The notes under the pieces: generated by a model
What the model was told of the DNA's origin: nothing
Seen by the model: only the letters and a program-made list of their open reading frames with translations
Databases searched by the model: none
Shown here: one piece after another, positions 1 through 10,143 of the stretch
Layout of the letters: each line of letters opens with the position of its first letter
Numbering within the stretch: position 1 is the stretch's first letter
Program-made: the position numbers and the translations under genes
Origin: Photobacterium leiognathi
GTDB taxonomy: Bacteria; Pseudomonadota; Gammaproteobacteria; Enterobacterales; Vibrionaceae
NCBI RefSeq assembly: GCF_030685535.1
Contig: NZ_CP131601.1
Span: 1,798,001-1,862,000 of the forward strand
Direction: 5' to 3'
Length of the DNA: 64,000 bases

Positions 1-1
1 T

Positions 2-382
2 GCTAAATTGCTTACCATTGATACCCCATTGTTAAGTCTTTCTGATAAACAGAAAATCCATGAAGTGAATGAAAAGCTCATCCATGTCTTAGATGACTTA
101 AATGCAATTCGTGAACGTGCGAACGTGACACAAGAAGAACTAATGAGTTTACAATCTGAAGCCTTGAATCAGCGATTATATTTTCTCTCATTAATTACCA
201 CAATATTCCTACCGTTAGGCTTTCTAACAGGATTATTAGGCGTTAACTTAGGCGGAATTCCTGGCGCACAATATCATTGGGCATTTTTTATTTTCTGTGG
301 CCTATTATTTGGTGTGTTAATTTTGCAACTAGTGCTTTTTTATCGAAAAAATGGATATAAATTAATAATGACAATTAAATAA
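2..382 (+). CDS. zntB: Zinc transporter ZntB, C-terminal part (5' truncated)
   Basis: This is the last ~127 codons of a CorA-superfamily metal channel; the reading frame runs off the left edge, so the TTG at position 8 is not taken as the true start. The visible part has a charged helical stretch, then two membrane helices. Between them sits the signature GVNLGGIPG, preceded by FLTGLLG. CorA magnesium channels have GMN here; GVN with the GGIPG tail is typical of ZntB, which moves zinc across the inner membrane. The C-terminus is short and basic (YRKNGYK), as in the family. Family call is firm from the signature; the substrate is known from the family, not shown here. Confidence 0.85.
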   Translation, partial: AKLLTIDTPLLSLSDKQKIHEVNEKLIHVLDDLNAIRERANVTQEELMSLQSEALNQRLYFLSLITTIFLPLGFLTGLLGVNLGGIPGAQYHWAFFIFCGLLFGVLILQLVLFYRKNGYKLIMTIK

Positions 383-482
383 ATCACACTTATGTAATTC
401 AATATTGTCAATTTCATACTTGATTAAATAAAAATATTATTAAATTATTAATATAGAAATAACTAAAATAATAAGGCTAATA

Positions 483-935
483 ATGTTCAAATCTTTACGT
501 ACGCTATTCCGACAATTAGTAAACGATACCAGTTGCGGTGATGCTGTTGATACCCCAACCCTGCACTTAGCCATGGCTTCTTTATTGTGTGAAGTTGCCA
601 GTGCCGATCATGAACAGGATCCGAGAGAAGAGATCGCTAAACAACACTTGTTAATGAAATTGCTCGATATTAACGAGGTTGCTGCAAGTGACTTATTAAC
701 CAAGGCACAACAACAAAGTGATGCGTCAGTATCCTTATACGATTTTACCAACAAATTACGTTCACTTGAGCAATCTGAGCGCTATCAACTCATTGAAGCT
801 ATGTGGAAAGTTGCCTATGCCGATGGTATTATTGACCCACTAGAAGAAGCGGTGATCCGCCAAGTTTCAGAACTTATTTATCTTGAACATTCAGCTTTTA
901 TTAAAGCAAAAATCAATGCCAAAAGTACAATGTGA
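483..935 (+). CDS. TerB-family protein
   Basis: A 150-residue acidic, soluble helical protein. The stretch LHLAMASLLCEVASADHEQDPREE (given here as LHLAMASLL...EVASADHE) and the later MWKVAYADGIIDPLEEAVIRQ are the paired acidic TerB/DjlA-like motifs (A.AD..id..E) that bind divalent metal. Stand-alone TerB proteins are common in marine gammaproteobacteria and are often labelled tellurite resistance, but a role in tellurite resistance is not shown by this context: no other ter genes are present. It follows zntB by 100 AT-rich bases and is followed by a perfect 26-bp palindrome that probably terminates it. Function beyond the domain is unknown. Confidence 0.75.
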   Translation: MFKSLRTLFRQLVNDTSCGDAVDTPTLHLAMASLLCEVASADHEQDPREEIAKQHLLMKLLDINEVAASDLLTKAQQQSDASVSLYDFTNKLRSLEQSERYQLIEAMWKVAYADGIIDPLEEAVIRQVSELIYLEHSAFIKAKINAKSTM

Positions 936-944
936 TCATTTTTT

Positions 945-970
945 AATAGAGCTAATTAATTAGCTCTATT
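945..970. terminator. Perfect 26-bp palindrome between terB-like gene and hrpB
   Basis: AATAGAGCTAATT is followed directly by its exact reverse complement, flanked by T runs on the left and AT-rich DNA on the right. It lies between convergent genes and probably serves as a bidirectional terminator. Confidence 0.55.
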
Positions 971-1055
971 ATTCCAGCTCTTTATATTATCTTACATTTA
1001 TTAATCTTTTCCAAAAAATCATAAACAATATAATCTTCACAACGCATAGATTTAC

Positions 1056-3461
1056 TTATTTTATATCAATCACACGGCTGGCTTTTTTATATTTGATCCG
1101 CCAACCTTGCCAGCGTGGAAGTTCCCAACGTTTCGGATCCGCTTTACGATTCCCTTGAATATGATTAGCCACTACCAACTTACGTGGAATGTCGTACTCA
1201 ATCGCCATGACTAAATCCGTAAGTTTGACTTCTCTTGGGTACTGCTCATCAAATTCTTGCCTCTCCCATTCTGGGATCCCATCAAAAATAAAGTCACTAG
1301 GCTCGAACAACGCTAAGTCATCGATATGTTCAATGCCTAAATCATCAATTTGATCTGTTAGCCACTGAGTAATATCAACAGGCTTAGGCTGACGCTTCAC
1401 AAAATCAGCGTTATATAACCCTAGTGCCAAATACAAATTCCACTGTGAAATATCTGCAACAATTCGCGGGGCAAGTTCAGGCATAGCTTCACCTGCAAAT
1501 AGCATATCGATAATCGCAGATCGTGCTGATTGACCTTCTGGTTGTGTCCACGCTGTATCAATAACACGCCCAGCGTAAATACGTTGCATAGCCGTTTTAA
1601 AAGAGCCATCGGTTTGCTCAACGGTATCGCCTTGCACAATATCCCCAAGATCAGCATCAACTATTTGTGACATTGTCACAGGTGAACAGCACGTCGCCAA
1701 AATACGGTTTTGTTTTACACCTCGCCCTGGTAAAGCAAATTGATCAAACACCAACATCGCTTGAGATAGTTGGTTGTCCTCGACTTTACAATCAATCAGT
1801 GAATCTCTAGCACTATTTACTTCTACGATACCATTACTCATGGCTTGCTGACGTTTTTCACGACGAACAAAAACCAGTTCTGGTACTGCATTAATCACCG
1901 CATTTTGCCATTGTTCACGCTTAAATCGACTTGCCACGGTGAGATCGGGTAATTCAAGAATTTCACGCATTTGAACTGACAGTAATCGCGCTTCGGCAAG
2001 CATATTGTCATCAACCGTTAGCCAATCTGGTAACGCTTCAGATCTCACGATTTTGATCAAAGCGCTAGCGTCACAAAAACTATTACCTAGCCATTGGTAT
2101 AGCTTTTCTTGTGTTTCTTCATTTTTTGGCGGTTGCCATAACCGCTGAGGAATAGAAAGCGCAGCGGCTAAATCCACCATCGCTTCTTTATCAGCTCGTG
2201 TTGCCATTGCCGTAATAAGGTGAGCAAATAATGTATCTATCGGTAGCTGATATAAACAACGACCATAATCCGTAATAACCTCATCTTCTGTCATTGCTTG
2301 CATTGCTGATAACGCATGTTTTGCAACAGTAAGCGTTTTCTCTGGCAATGGATCAATAAATGGTAATTGGCTAAATTTAGCCCCACAACAAAGTGATGCT
2401 AGATAAGCTTCCACCAGCTCTTCACGTTGAAGTTCTGGCGGAGTAATTAATTCAAGAGCAGCAGCTTTTCCATATAGACGAATACACATCCCGTCAGTCA
2501 CACGCCCTGCTCGCCCTTTTCGCTGCTCTGAACTGGCTTTTGATATGGCATGTAGCGCTAAAACCGTACGTCCATTACGCTGGTGGGTACGGCGCTCTAA
2601 TCCAGAATCAATAATCAAAGTGACACCGGGAATAGTCACTGACGTTTCAGCTACATTGGTTGCAACAATAATACGTTGCTTATCACTTTCGGTTAAAGCA
2701 CGTTTACGTTCATCATCGGTTACTGACGCATGCAGTGGAATAATATCTAACAGCCCGGCAGTAACTTGTTCACTAAATGCTTGTTTCAACGCGCTGTGAG
2801 TGGCTGAAATTTCTTTTCGACCCGGTAAGAAAATCAGAATATCTTGCTGAGTATCAATATGCTCACTTACCAAACGAGAAATGCGCTTGTCGATATTCAT
2901 AATATCGGGCATATCACGACTGTCTGATGCTTGATTAATCACAGTGACAGCAAAGTTACGCCCTTTCGCATGCAGATGCTTTGCCGATAAATAATCAACT
3001 AATCGCTGACTATCAATAGTTGCAGAGGTGATCACTAAACGGTGAGATTGTTGCTGTTTTAACAAAGCCAGTAATAAATCGGTATCCCAGCGCCTTTCAT
3101 GGAATTCATCAATGATCACTGTGGTGAAATCTGCTAACAAACCTTCGCTTAACCAACGCAGTGCCACACCAGGTGTTGCAAATATGATTTGGGTATTTTC
3201 ATCAAAATGTTGCTCAAAACGGATCGCATAACCCACTGATATCTTTTCAGGGTTCGCTTCATCTGTTGCTAAATATTCAGCCAATGAAGTACAAGCCACA
3301 CGACGAGGTTCAACCACTAGTACTTTACCTTGGGTTGATGACCATAATGGTAAGCGTGTTGACTTTCCCGATCCCGTTTCTGCTTCAACCACAATATGAT
3401 CGTTACGTAATAAGGTTTTAAATGGCTGCTCGATACTATCGATTGGTAATGCTTTCAACAT
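1056..3461 (-). CDS. hrpB: ATP-dependent RNA helicase HrpB
   Basis: DEAH-box helicase of the HrpB branch, 801 residues from the chosen start (E. coli HrpB is about 810). Helicase motifs are clear: Walker A ETGSGKST near residue 30, DEFHER (motif II), SAT (motif III), and QRKGRAGR (motif VI). The long C-terminal half ends with the HrpB-specific basic tail (PRWQGWRIKYKKASRV). The frame extends 32 codons upstream to 3557, but the family begins at MLKALPID, so the start is placed at 3461. HrpB is a cytoplasmic RNA helicase of poorly defined role; it is distinct from HrpA. It is transcribed divergently from menB and stands alone. Confidence 0.93.
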   Translation of the reverse strand: MLKALPIDSIEQPFKTLLRNDHIVVEAETGSGKSTRLPLWSSTQGKVLVVEPRRVACTSLAEYLATDEANPEKISVGYAIRFEQHFDENTQIIFATPGVALRWLSEGLLADFTTVIIDEFHERRWDTDLLLALLKQQQSHRLVITSATIDSQRLVDYLSAKHLHAKGRNFAVTVINQASDSRDMPDIMNIDKRISRLVSEHIDTQQDILIFLPGRKEISATHSALKQAFSEQVTAGLLDIIPLHASVTDDERKRALTESDKQRIIVATNVAETSVTIPGVTLIIDSGLERRTHQRNGRTVLALHAISKASSEQRKGRAGRVTDGMCIRLYGKAAALELITPPELQREELVEAYLASLCCGAKFSQLPFIDPLPEKTLTVAKHALSAMQAMTEDEVITDYGRCLYQLPIDTLFAHLITAMATRADKEAMVDLAAALSIPQRLWQPPKNEETQEKLYQWLGNSFCDASALIKIVRSEALPDWLTVDDNMLAEARLLSVQMREILELPDLTVASRFKREQWQNAVINAVPELVFVRREKRQQAMSNGIVEVNSARDSLIDCKVEDNQLSQAMLVFDQFALPGRGVKQNRILATCCSPVTMSQIVDADLGDIVQGDTVEQTDGSFKTAMQRIYAGRVIDTAWTQPEGQSARSAIIDMLFAGEAMPELAPRIVADISQWNLYLALGLYNADFVKRQPKPVDITQWLTDQIDDLGIEHIDDLALFEPSDFIFDGIPEWERQEFDEQYPREVKLTDLVMAIEYDIPRKLVVANHIQGNRKADPKRWELPRWQGWRIKYKKASRVIDIK

Positions 3462-3689
3462 AATGCGTCTGTGAGTAAAGAATTCGGGTTCATTTTGGCA
3501 AGATTTTGTTTTGTTGTCAGGAGAAAAAGCCATTTGATCAATGATGAAATAACACAAGTTTTATAATTGCCTAATCTGTCACCAACTTACGTTATTTTTC
3601 AATGGTTCGTTATGGTTATTTCATCGAAAAATTGACTTTTTTATATAACTCCCTAGCCTTACATCATTAACTTATGGAGGCTACGCCAC

Positions 3690-4586
3690 ATGACAACGAA
3701 AACCATTTTTAATCCTGAGCTTTGGGACGAAGTTGAAGGCTTTGATTTCGAAGATATTACTTACCACCGTGCGAAAAATCAGCCAACAGTACGTATCGCT
3801 ATTAATCGTCCTGATTGCCTGAATGCATTTCGCCCTAAAACAGTTGACGAGCTATTCACTGCATTAGATCACGCACGCCAATGGTCTGATGTTGGTTGTG
3901 TTCTGTTAACAGGTAATGGTCCTTCTCACAAAGGTCAATGGTCATTCTCATCAGGTGGTGATCAGCGTATCCGTGGTAAAGATGGTTACAAATATGAGGG
4001 TGAAGAAGCAGGTACTGCTGATGTGGCGCGTATGGGGCGTCTTCATATTCTTGAAGTTCAACGTCTGATCCGTTTCATGCCTAAAGTGGTTATCGCAGTC
4101 GTGCCTGGTTGGGCTGTTGGTGGTGGTCATAGCCTACACGTTGTGTGTGATTTAACCCTTGCATCAAAAGAGCACGCGGTATTTAAACAAACCGATCCTG
4201 ATGTTGCGTCATTCGATTCAGGTTACGGCTCTGCATACCTAGCGAAAATGATTGGTCAGAAACGTGCTCGTGAAATCTTCTTCTGTGGTTTTAACTACAG
4301 CGCACAAGAAGCTTACGAAATGGGCATGGTAAATAAGGTTGTTGATCACTTTGAGCTAGAAGAAGAAGCGCTTCGTTGGGGTAAAGAAATCAACAGTAAG
4401 TCACCTACGGCAATGCGTATGCTGAAGTACGGTTTCAACTTACCTGATGATGGTTTAGTTGGTCAGCAACTGTTTGCTGGTGAAGCAACTCGCCTAGCTT
4501 ACGGTACAGCTGAAGCACAAGAAGGTCGTGATGCATTCCTAGAAAAACGTGACCAAGACTTCAGTAAGTTCCCTTGGCACTATTGA
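3690..4586 (+). CDS. menB: 1,4-dihydroxy-2-naphthoyl-CoA synthase, mycobacterial-type (type II)
   Basis: A crotonase-fold enzyme of 298 residues that closes the naphthoate ring in menaquinone synthesis. A good ribosome site (GGAGG, 9 bases upstream) sets the start. Hallmarks are NRPDCLNAFRP near the N-terminus, the oxyanion-hole region SSGGDQRIRG, the long insert GKDGYKYEGEEAGTADVARM, GGGHSLHVVCDLTLAS, and the active-site region QTDPDVASFDSG with the catalytic Asp. The Asp in QTD/DV occupies the place where bicarbonate-dependent MenB of E. coli has Gly, so this should be the bicarbonate-independent type II enzyme. Text resembles actinobacterial MenB more than the enterobacterial operon-type enzyme. 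It sits alone, not in a men operon. Note Ser where most relatives have Cys in (F)CSGGD. Confidence 0.9.
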   Translation: MTTKTIFNPELWDEVEGFDFEDITYHRAKNQPTVRIAINRPDCLNAFRPKTVDELFTALDHARQWSDVGCVLLTGNGPSHKGQWSFSSGGDQRIRGKDGYKYEGEEAGTADVARMGRLHILEVQRLIRFMPKVVIAVVPGWAVGGGHSLHVVCDLTLASKEHAVFKQTDPDVASFDSGYGSAYLAKMIGQKRAREIFFCGFNYSAQEAYEMGMVNKVVDHFELEEEALRWGKEINSKSPTAMRMLKYGFNLPDDGLVGQQLFAGEATRLAYGTAEAQEGRDAFLEKRDQDFSKFPWHY

Positions 4587-4636
4587 TTTAAAATAAACGA
4601 ATAACGACTATTTGTTTGTTTTTAGCTCAATTTTAC

Positions 4637-4669
4637 AAAGCCATGCTGTGTTATACCGCATGGCTTTTT
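4637..4669 (+). terminator. Rho-independent terminator of menB
   Basis: AAAGCCATGC and GCATGGCTTT form a stem with an 11-base loop, followed by T5. Confidence 0.85.
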
Positions 4670-4901
4670 AATACCTGCCAGACAACTGACATTAAAACGA
4701 AACACTAACAGTTGTAACTATTTCCAGTAAATAACTCGAACGAAAAGCCAATAATCAAAAAATACTAAAAAAATTCTGCCGCTTTATCTAAATAAGTGAT
4801 CATACCCTTTGTATTCTTTTCCTCGACGTTCTAGCATTAGCACCTGATTGAAAACCATCGCTTGTTTTCTCCTTTATCCTTCTAGCTACAGAGTTATTTG
4901 C

Positions 4902-6590
4902 ATGAACAACGATAAAAGACCTTTATATATCCCCTATGCAGGTCCTGCACTGCTTGAAACACCACTTCTCAACAAAGGTAGTGCATTCTCTGTCGAAGAA
5001 CGTATGTTCTTTAACCTTGAAGGGCTTCTTCCTGAAGCTATTGAATCAATCGAAGAACAAACCGAACGTGCTTATCAACAATACCTTAAATTTGATAACG
5101 ACATGGATAAGCACATCTATCTACGTAATATCCAAGATACCAACGAAACACTGTTCTACCGTTTAGTGGAAAACCACATCACTGAAATGATGCCAATTAT
5201 CTACACGCCAACGGTTGGCTCTGCATGTGAAGATTTCTCAAATATCTACCGTCGTGGTCGTGGTCTGTTTATCTCTTACCCGAACCGTGATCGTATTGAA
5301 GACATGCTAAACAATGCTTCACGCCAAAACGTAAAAGTTATCGTTGTCACTGATGGCGAACGTATTCTTGGTTTAGGTGACCAAGGTATCGGTGGTATGG
5401 GTATTCCAATTGGTAAGCTATCGCTATACACCGCTTGTGGTGGTATTAGCCCTGCTTATACTCTACCTGTTGTGCTTGATGTAGGTACCAACAACCCACA
5501 ACGCCTTTCTGATCCTATGTACATGGGCTGGCGTCATACCCGTATTACAGGTAAAGAATACGATGCGTTCGTTGACGAGTTTATCCAAGCAGTTAAGCAA
5601 CGTTGGCCTGAAGCATTAATTCAATTTGAAGATTTTGCTCAAAAGAATGCAATGCCATTGCTAGAGCGTTATAAAGACAAAGTATGTTGCTTTAACGATG
5701 ACATTCAAGGTACAGCTGCGGTAACCGTTGGCTCTCTACTAGCAGCATGTAAAGCGGCAGGCAGCAAACTGTCTGAACAGCGTGTTACTTTCCTTGGTGC
5801 GGGCTCTGCTGGTTGTGGTATTGCAGAAGCTATCATTGCTCAAATGGTCTCTGAAGGTATTTCAGATGCACAAGCACGTAGCCAAGTGTTCATGGTTGAT
5901 CGTTGGGGCTTGCTAATTAATGAAATGCCAAACCTGCTTAACTTCCAACAAGCGCTTGTTCAGAAGAAAGAGCAACTAGCAGATTGGGATGTGGCAGATA
6001 ATAACATCTCATTACTTGATGTTATGCGTAATGCCAAACCAACTATTTTGATTGGTGTTTCTGGCGTTCCGGGCCTATTCAGCGAAGAAGTGATCCGTGA
6101 AATGTACGCACACTGCGAGCGTCCAATCATTTTCCCACTATCAAACCCAACAAGTCGTGTTGAAGCAACACCGTTTGATTTGATCCGTTGGACAGATGGT
6201 AACGCGCTAGTTGCGACAGGATCGCCATTTGATCCTGTGATTTACGAAGGCAAAACTTACCCAATCGCACAATGTAATAACAGCTACATTTTCCCAGGTA
6301 TTGGTTTAGGTGTACTTTCTGTTAATGCACGTCGTGTGACTAACGAAATGCTAATGGAAAGTAGCCGTGCGCTTGCTGAATGCTCACCGCTTGCAATTCA
6401 TGGTCAAGGTCCACTTCTACCACCGTTAGAAGATATTCAGAAAGTATCACGTAAGATCGCTTTTGCTGTTGCAAAGAAAGCGGTAGAGCAACACAAGGCG
6501 CCAAAAAATTCAGATGAGCGTATTCGTGAGAAGATTGACGCGAATTTCTGGAAATCAGAATACCGTCGCTATAAACGTACATCATTCTAA
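4902..6590 (+). CDS. maeA: NAD-dependent malic enzyme
   Basis: Oxidative decarboxylation of malate to pyruvate with NAD, a cytoplasmic link from C4 acids to pyruvate. 562 residues, near-colinear with E. coli MaeA (565). Diagnostic parts are [19 protein letters not shown] at the N-terminus, the malic-enzyme block [13 protein letters not shown], the catalytic [12 protein letters not shown] region and the NAD-binding [12 protein letters not shown]. The frame is open for 18 codons upstream (to 4848), but the family start and the weak ribosome site place it at 4902. It is a single gene with its own terminator; a ~310-base AT-rich leader separates it from menB. Confidence 0.95.
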   Translation: MNNDKRPLYIPYAGPALLETPLLNKGSAFSVEERMFFNLEGLLPEAIESIEEQTERAYQQYLKFDNDMDKHIYLRNIQDTNETLFYRLVENHITEMMPIIYTPTVGSACEDFSNIYRRGRGLFISYPNRDRIEDMLNNASRQNVKVIVVTDGERILGLGDQGIGGMGIPIGKLSLYTACGGISPAYTLPVVLDVGTNNPQRLSDPMYMGWRHTRITGKEYDAFVDEFIQAVKQRWPEALIQFEDFAQKNAMPLLERYKDKVCCFNDDIQGTAAVTVGSLLAACKAAGSKLSEQRVTFLGAGSAGCGIAEAIIAQMVSEGISDAQARSQVFMVDRWGLLINEMPNLLNFQQALVQKKEQLADWDVADNNISLLDVMRNAKPTILIGVSGVPGLFSEEVIREMYAHCERPIIFPLSNPTSRVEATPFDLIRWTDGNALVATGSPFDPVIYEGKTYPIAQCNNSYIFPGIGLGVLSVNARRVTNEMLMESSRALAECSPLAIHGQGPLLPPLEDIQKVSRKIAFAVAKKAVEQHKAPKNSDERIREKIDANFWKSEYRRYKRTSF

Positions 6591-6610
6591 TTTATCATTC
6601 GTAATAATTA

Positions 6611-6640
6611 AGAGGTGCCAATATTGGTACCTCTTTTTTT
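6611..6640 (+). terminator. Rho-independent terminator of maeA
   Basis: AGAGGTGCC / GGTACCTCT stem (one G-T pair) followed by T7. Confidence 0.88.
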
Positions 6641-6801
6641 GACTATAAAAACAGCAATGCATTTTATTACTTGTTTTCATTGAATATTATTTAAACGACA
6701 GCACTATAAAATGACAAAACGCAGACATTAGACTCTTTATTAATAGACATTTTATTGATTGATTAAGGTAAGATAAATGTCAGTAACTTCATATTTTTTG
6801 G

Positions 6802-7593
6802 ATGATTATGAAACTGCTCAATTTGCTCCGTATCTCTGCAGTTATCTGTATCTTATTTGTATCATCACTACTGTTATTAGATCGCTGGATATCAGCCCGC
6901 ACATCCGATCGTATTTATCATGATATCTCTGCGGTACCTAAGCATTCTGTCGGCTTGGTTCTTGGCACAAGTAAATATATAGCTAAAACATTAAACCCGT
7001 ATTATGAATACCGTATTACGGCAGCCCTTGATTTATACAAACAAGGTAAAATTGATTACTTTTTATTAAGTGGCGATAACGCCCACCGTTCATATAATGA
7101 ACCTTGGACGATGAAGCGTGATTTATTAAAAGCAGGCGTACCTGATGATAAAATCGCATTAGATTATGCAGGCTTTCGTACACTTGATTCTGTTGTGCGT
7201 GCAAAAGAAGTATTTGATGCCGATAACTTCACGATTATTACACAACAATTTCATTGTGAACGTGCGCTTTTCATTGCTGACAATTACAAAATTAATGCAA
7301 CATGTTTAGCCGTACACGAACCCAATGGGACTGCTCAGCTTAAAATTCGTATACGAGAAGTATTGGCTCGAGTAAAAGCGATGAGTGATCTGTTTATTTT
7401 AAATGTTCAGCCAAAGTTTTTAGGCCCAAAAGTACCCATAGTAAAACCTGAGCCTCCAGTTGAAAAAGGCTCTGCTGCGAGCGCTTCCATCAACTCACCA
7501 AGATTACAGTTATCTCCGTCGTCAGTGAACAACTCTATTTCAGAAGCGACTTCTACGGTGGTTTCAAGTGCAATGTCCAGCCAAACTAAATAA
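6802..7593 (+). CDS. sanA: SanA-like inner-membrane protein (DUF218)
   Basis: One N-terminal membrane helix (residues ~8-28) followed by a periplasmic DUF218 domain. The text follows E. coli SanA closely: VGLVLGTSKY, LLSGDNAHRSYNEPWTM, DYAGFRTLDSVVRAKEVF, ITQQFHCERALFIA. SanA affects the envelope barrier; loss in enterics lets vancomycin in at high temperature. The last ~50 residues form a Pro/Ser-rich tail that E. coli SanA lacks in this form. The second ATG at 6808 has the better distance to the purine stretch and may be the real start. It is a single gene with a terminator at about 7666-7702. Confidence 0.87.
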   Translation: MIMKLLNLLRISAVICILFVSSLLLLDRWISARTSDRIYHDISAVPKHSVGLVLGTSKYIAKTLNPYYEYRITAALDLYKQGKIDYFLLSGDNAHRSYNEPWTMKRDLLKAGVPDDKIALDYAGFRTLDSVVRAKEVFDADNFTIITQQFHCERALFIADNYKINATCLAVHEPNGTAQLKIRIREVLARVKAMSDLFILNVQPKFLGPKVPIVKPEPPVEKGSAASASINSPRLQLSPSSVNNSISEATSTVVSSAMSSQTK

Positions 7594-7665
7594 TAAGCTT
7601 AGTATGAGCTTAACTTCGAGCATTTAAGCTTAAGAAGATAAGTTGAACGATCCTATAGTTGCTTA

Positions 7666-7702
7666 AAAATACCCTCAAGCATTTCTGTTTGGGGTATTTT
7701 TA
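7666..7702 (+). terminator. Probable terminator of sanA
   Basis: AAAATACCC / GGGTATTTT arms around an imperfect loop, ending in T5. The rest of the sanA-receptor gap (7594-7922) shows nothing else except the receptor gene's terminator. Confidence 0.65.
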
Positions 7703-7853
7703 TGTTGTCTCTTTGCTAATTGATGTTGATGATTTCTCTTAGCCTTAAACACTTCCCCTTTTCTCCCGCAAACCTTTAATCATAATTGATAAAAAATCAG
7801 CTAGTAAAAGAAATAAAGCAGGCATGAGACTTTGACGGTAGACTCTAGTATTC

Positions 7854-7882
7854 ATAAAAAAACGGTCCCCAAAAGGACCGTT
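7854..7882 (-). terminator. Terminator of the TonB-dependent receptor gene
   Basis: AACGGTCC / GGACCGTT stem with a 6-base loop; on the minus strand it is followed by T7. Confidence 0.88.
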
Positions 7883-7922
7883 CATATGGATAAGTTAATT
7901 CTAAAAGACGTATAGTATTTAA

Positions 7923-10058
7923 TTAAAAATCGTATTTCACATTCACACCGAAGTTACGACCAGGTTGAGTACGACGATCTAAACCATCTGTGGTTGGTTT
8001 CGCCCCTTCTAAGTCTTGGTACTGCCAGTATTTCTTATCCAATGCGTTAAATAGACCCGCACGAATCGTTAAGTCTTTAGCAGGACGAGCATAAGTCGTT
8101 AAATCTACCACTGTGTAACCAGCAGCGTTTACGTTGTCTTTTTCCTGCCATTTATCTTTCGAAGCAACCATGGTGACATCAATTGCACTACCCCATGTTT
8201 CTTCTGGTGAATCGTAACCAAGAGAAACGACAGAGGTTAATGGCGCGACAGAATCCAGTTTCTTACCTGTCTTTTTATCTTCGCCGTTCATGTAAGCAAC
8301 AGAGGCTCTTGCATAAGTACCCATAGGTGCAGCAATCACTTCATCTAGCCACAATTTAGCACCTAGCTCAGCACCATAGATTTTTGCCTCTTCAACGTTT
8401 TCATTGATGGTGTAATCAATGTTATTAACGTTAGTCTTGGTTTCTTGGATGAAGTTTTTGTAGTCGTTGTAGTAAGCAGCAACATGTAGTTCACCAACAC
8501 GACCATTCGCACGTAAACCTACTTCATAAGAGTTACTTTCTTCAGGTTTCAGATCTGGGTTCGCTTGAATAACATAACCACGTGATGAGTTATCTTTTGC
8601 GTAGTACATCTCATATAAAGATGGCGCTCGGAAACCTTGGCTGTATTGCGCGTAAGTGCTTAGATTGTGGGTGAAATGGTATACACCACCTAAACGCATT
8701 GTGAAGGCATCACTGTTATGATCTTTTAAACCTGATGATGCTTCTGGTTTCGCTTCAAAATCGTCATAACGCACACCTGCGGTGATCACTGCTTTGTTAT
8801 CTAATAGATAGATTTGATCTTGTAAGAATACCGCGCGTTTTTCAGATTTCGACTTAGGCACTTCTTCAGAGCCTGGCTTAGATGTGTTGCGATCTAAGAA
8901 ATAATCGGTGTAGCTAATATCAAACTTATCGTTAACTAAGCTCACACCGTAAGTGAAGTTATGCGTGCTGGAGTCAAACGCCAGCTCTTTACCAAACTGC
9001 GCGTCAAACTGAGTACTGCTTTCTTTACCTGAACGGTAACGATCACGGTAGCCATACATATCTGTATGGTCGTAGTTATTGTGCTCTGTTTTACGCTCTT
9101 GCCAGTTCAGGTGCCATTTCAAGCTATCGAATACAACATTGTCAGCTTGCCATTCGTGCTCAAAACCAAAACGTTTACGGCTATCGTCATCGTTACCGCT
9201 TGTGCGCGTATAGGTAAAACCTGGCATAACAGTGTAGCCATCACGAGATGGGATCGCGCCTTCAGCACTACGAGTGAAATACTCACCAGTAAAACCAATA
9301 CGATGATTATCGTTAATTTGGTAGATAGCTTTCGTTAACACATTGTGAGAGTTAATATCTTGAGGATCTGCTGACTTGCGGTGAATACCTTTACTCTTAT
9401 CATGCGTGTTATAAGCATCGGTTTCATGACCATTTCGATAAGTATAAATCACCATGGTTTCCAGATCGCCAGTACGGTTTGCCGCTTCAAAACCCGCTTT
9501 ATACTCACCATTTGCACTGGCATAACCTGAAGTCACACCGACATGGGTATCATCACCATCAAGCAACATATCTTCTGGGTTTTTAGTACGAAGTAAAACC
9601 GTACCACCTAGCGCATCACTACCATACAAGGTTGAAGACGGGCCTTTGTTCACTTCAATTGCAGTTAACGTATCAACTTCATAGTTATTGCTGTTCATAC
9701 GCATGGCTTCTGCACCTGGATTGTAAGAAGCCATTTGCTCAACACCATCCACCATTACTTTGACTCGGCTACCACTCATACCACGAATAGTAATATCTTC
9801 CATACCAAAGCGGCCTTGCCCGTTCACGGATACACCCGGCTCATATTTCAATGCCTGTTTCACATCAACAGCTAAATTATTTTCAATCTCTTCTGCGGTG
9901 ACCTTGGCAATTGAGGCTGGTACGTTTTTGATGCTCTCTTCAGAGCGAGTACCAGTTACAACAACTTCGTCAAATTGAGAAACATCACTTGAGGCGAAAA
10001 CTGAAGGTGAAAATGCGGCCAAAAGTGAACTGGCGATAAGTGTTAACTTCTTGTTCAT
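7923..10058 (-). CDS. TonB-dependent outer-membrane receptor, hemoglobin/heme family
   Basis: A 711-residue precursor with a signal peptide (MNKKLTLIASSLLAAFSPSVFA), TonB box DEVVVTGTR, plug domain (VDVKQALKYEPGVSV, IRGMSGSRVKVMVDGVEQ, VNKGPSSTLYGSDALGG) and a 22-strand barrel ending in the aromatic NFGVNVKYDF. The FRAP and NPDL motifs of heme/hemoglobin/transferrin receptors are present (QGFRAPSLYEMYY, QANPDLKPEES). The conserved His that many heme receptors carry between these motifs is not seen, so heme as substrate is likely from family but not certain. Upstream lies a Fur-like box (10125). The gene would need the TonB-ExbBD system 52 kb further on. It could be HutA/HemR-like or a receptor for another iron source. 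Confidence 0.85.
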   Translation of the reverse strand: MNKKLTLIASSLLAAFSPSVFASSDVSQFDEVVVTGTRSEESIKNVPASIAKVTAEEIENNLAVDVKQALKYEPGVSVNGQGRFGMEDITIRGMSGSRVKVMVDGVEQMASYNPGAEAMRMNSNNYEVDTLTAIEVNKGPSSTLYGSDALGGTVLLRTKNPEDMLLDGDDTHVGVTSGYASANGEYKAGFEAANRTGDLETMVIYTYRNGHETDAYNTHDKSKGIHRKSADPQDINSHNVLTKAIYQINDNHRIGFTGEYFTRSAEGAIPSRDGYTVMPGFTYTRTSGNDDDSRKRFGFEHEWQADNVVFDSLKWHLNWQERKTEHNNYDHTDMYGYRDRYRSGKESSTQFDAQFGKELAFDSSTHNFTYGVSLVNDKFDISYTDYFLDRNTSKPGSEEVPKSKSEKRAVFLQDQIYLLDNKAVITAGVRYDDFEAKPEASSGLKDHNSDAFTMRLGGVYHFTHNLSTYAQYSQGFRAPSLYEMYYAKDNSSRGYVIQANPDLKPEESNSYEVGLRANGRVGELHVAAYYNDYKNFIQETKTNVNNIDYTINENVEEAKIYGAELGAKLWLDEVIAAPMGTYARASVAYMNGEDKKTGKKLDSVAPLTSVVSLGYDSPEETWGSAIDVTMVASKDKWQEKDNVNAAGYTVVDLTTYARPAKDLTIRAGLFNALDKKYWQYQDLEGAKPTTDGLDRRTQPGRNFGVNVKYDF

Positions 10059-10124
10059 ATATCCCTACTACACTACTTATTTCTAATAATTACGTGATCA
10101 AACTAAATACCACAGAACCGTAAC

Positions 10125-10143
10125 GATAATTACTATCATTTAG
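10125..10143. promoter_or_regulatory. Fur-like iron box upstream of the receptor
   Basis: GATAATTACTATCATTTAG matches 13 of 19 positions of the enterobacterial Fur consensus by eye and lies ~70 bases upstream of the receptor start. The remaining 10059-10440 gap also holds the promoter side of rplY; nothing else is recognised. Confidence 0.65.

Noticed and set aside
9066..9978. Frames antisense to the TonB-dependent receptor
   Set aside because: Receptor gene is complete with signal peptide and motifs; antisense frames have no ribosome sites.
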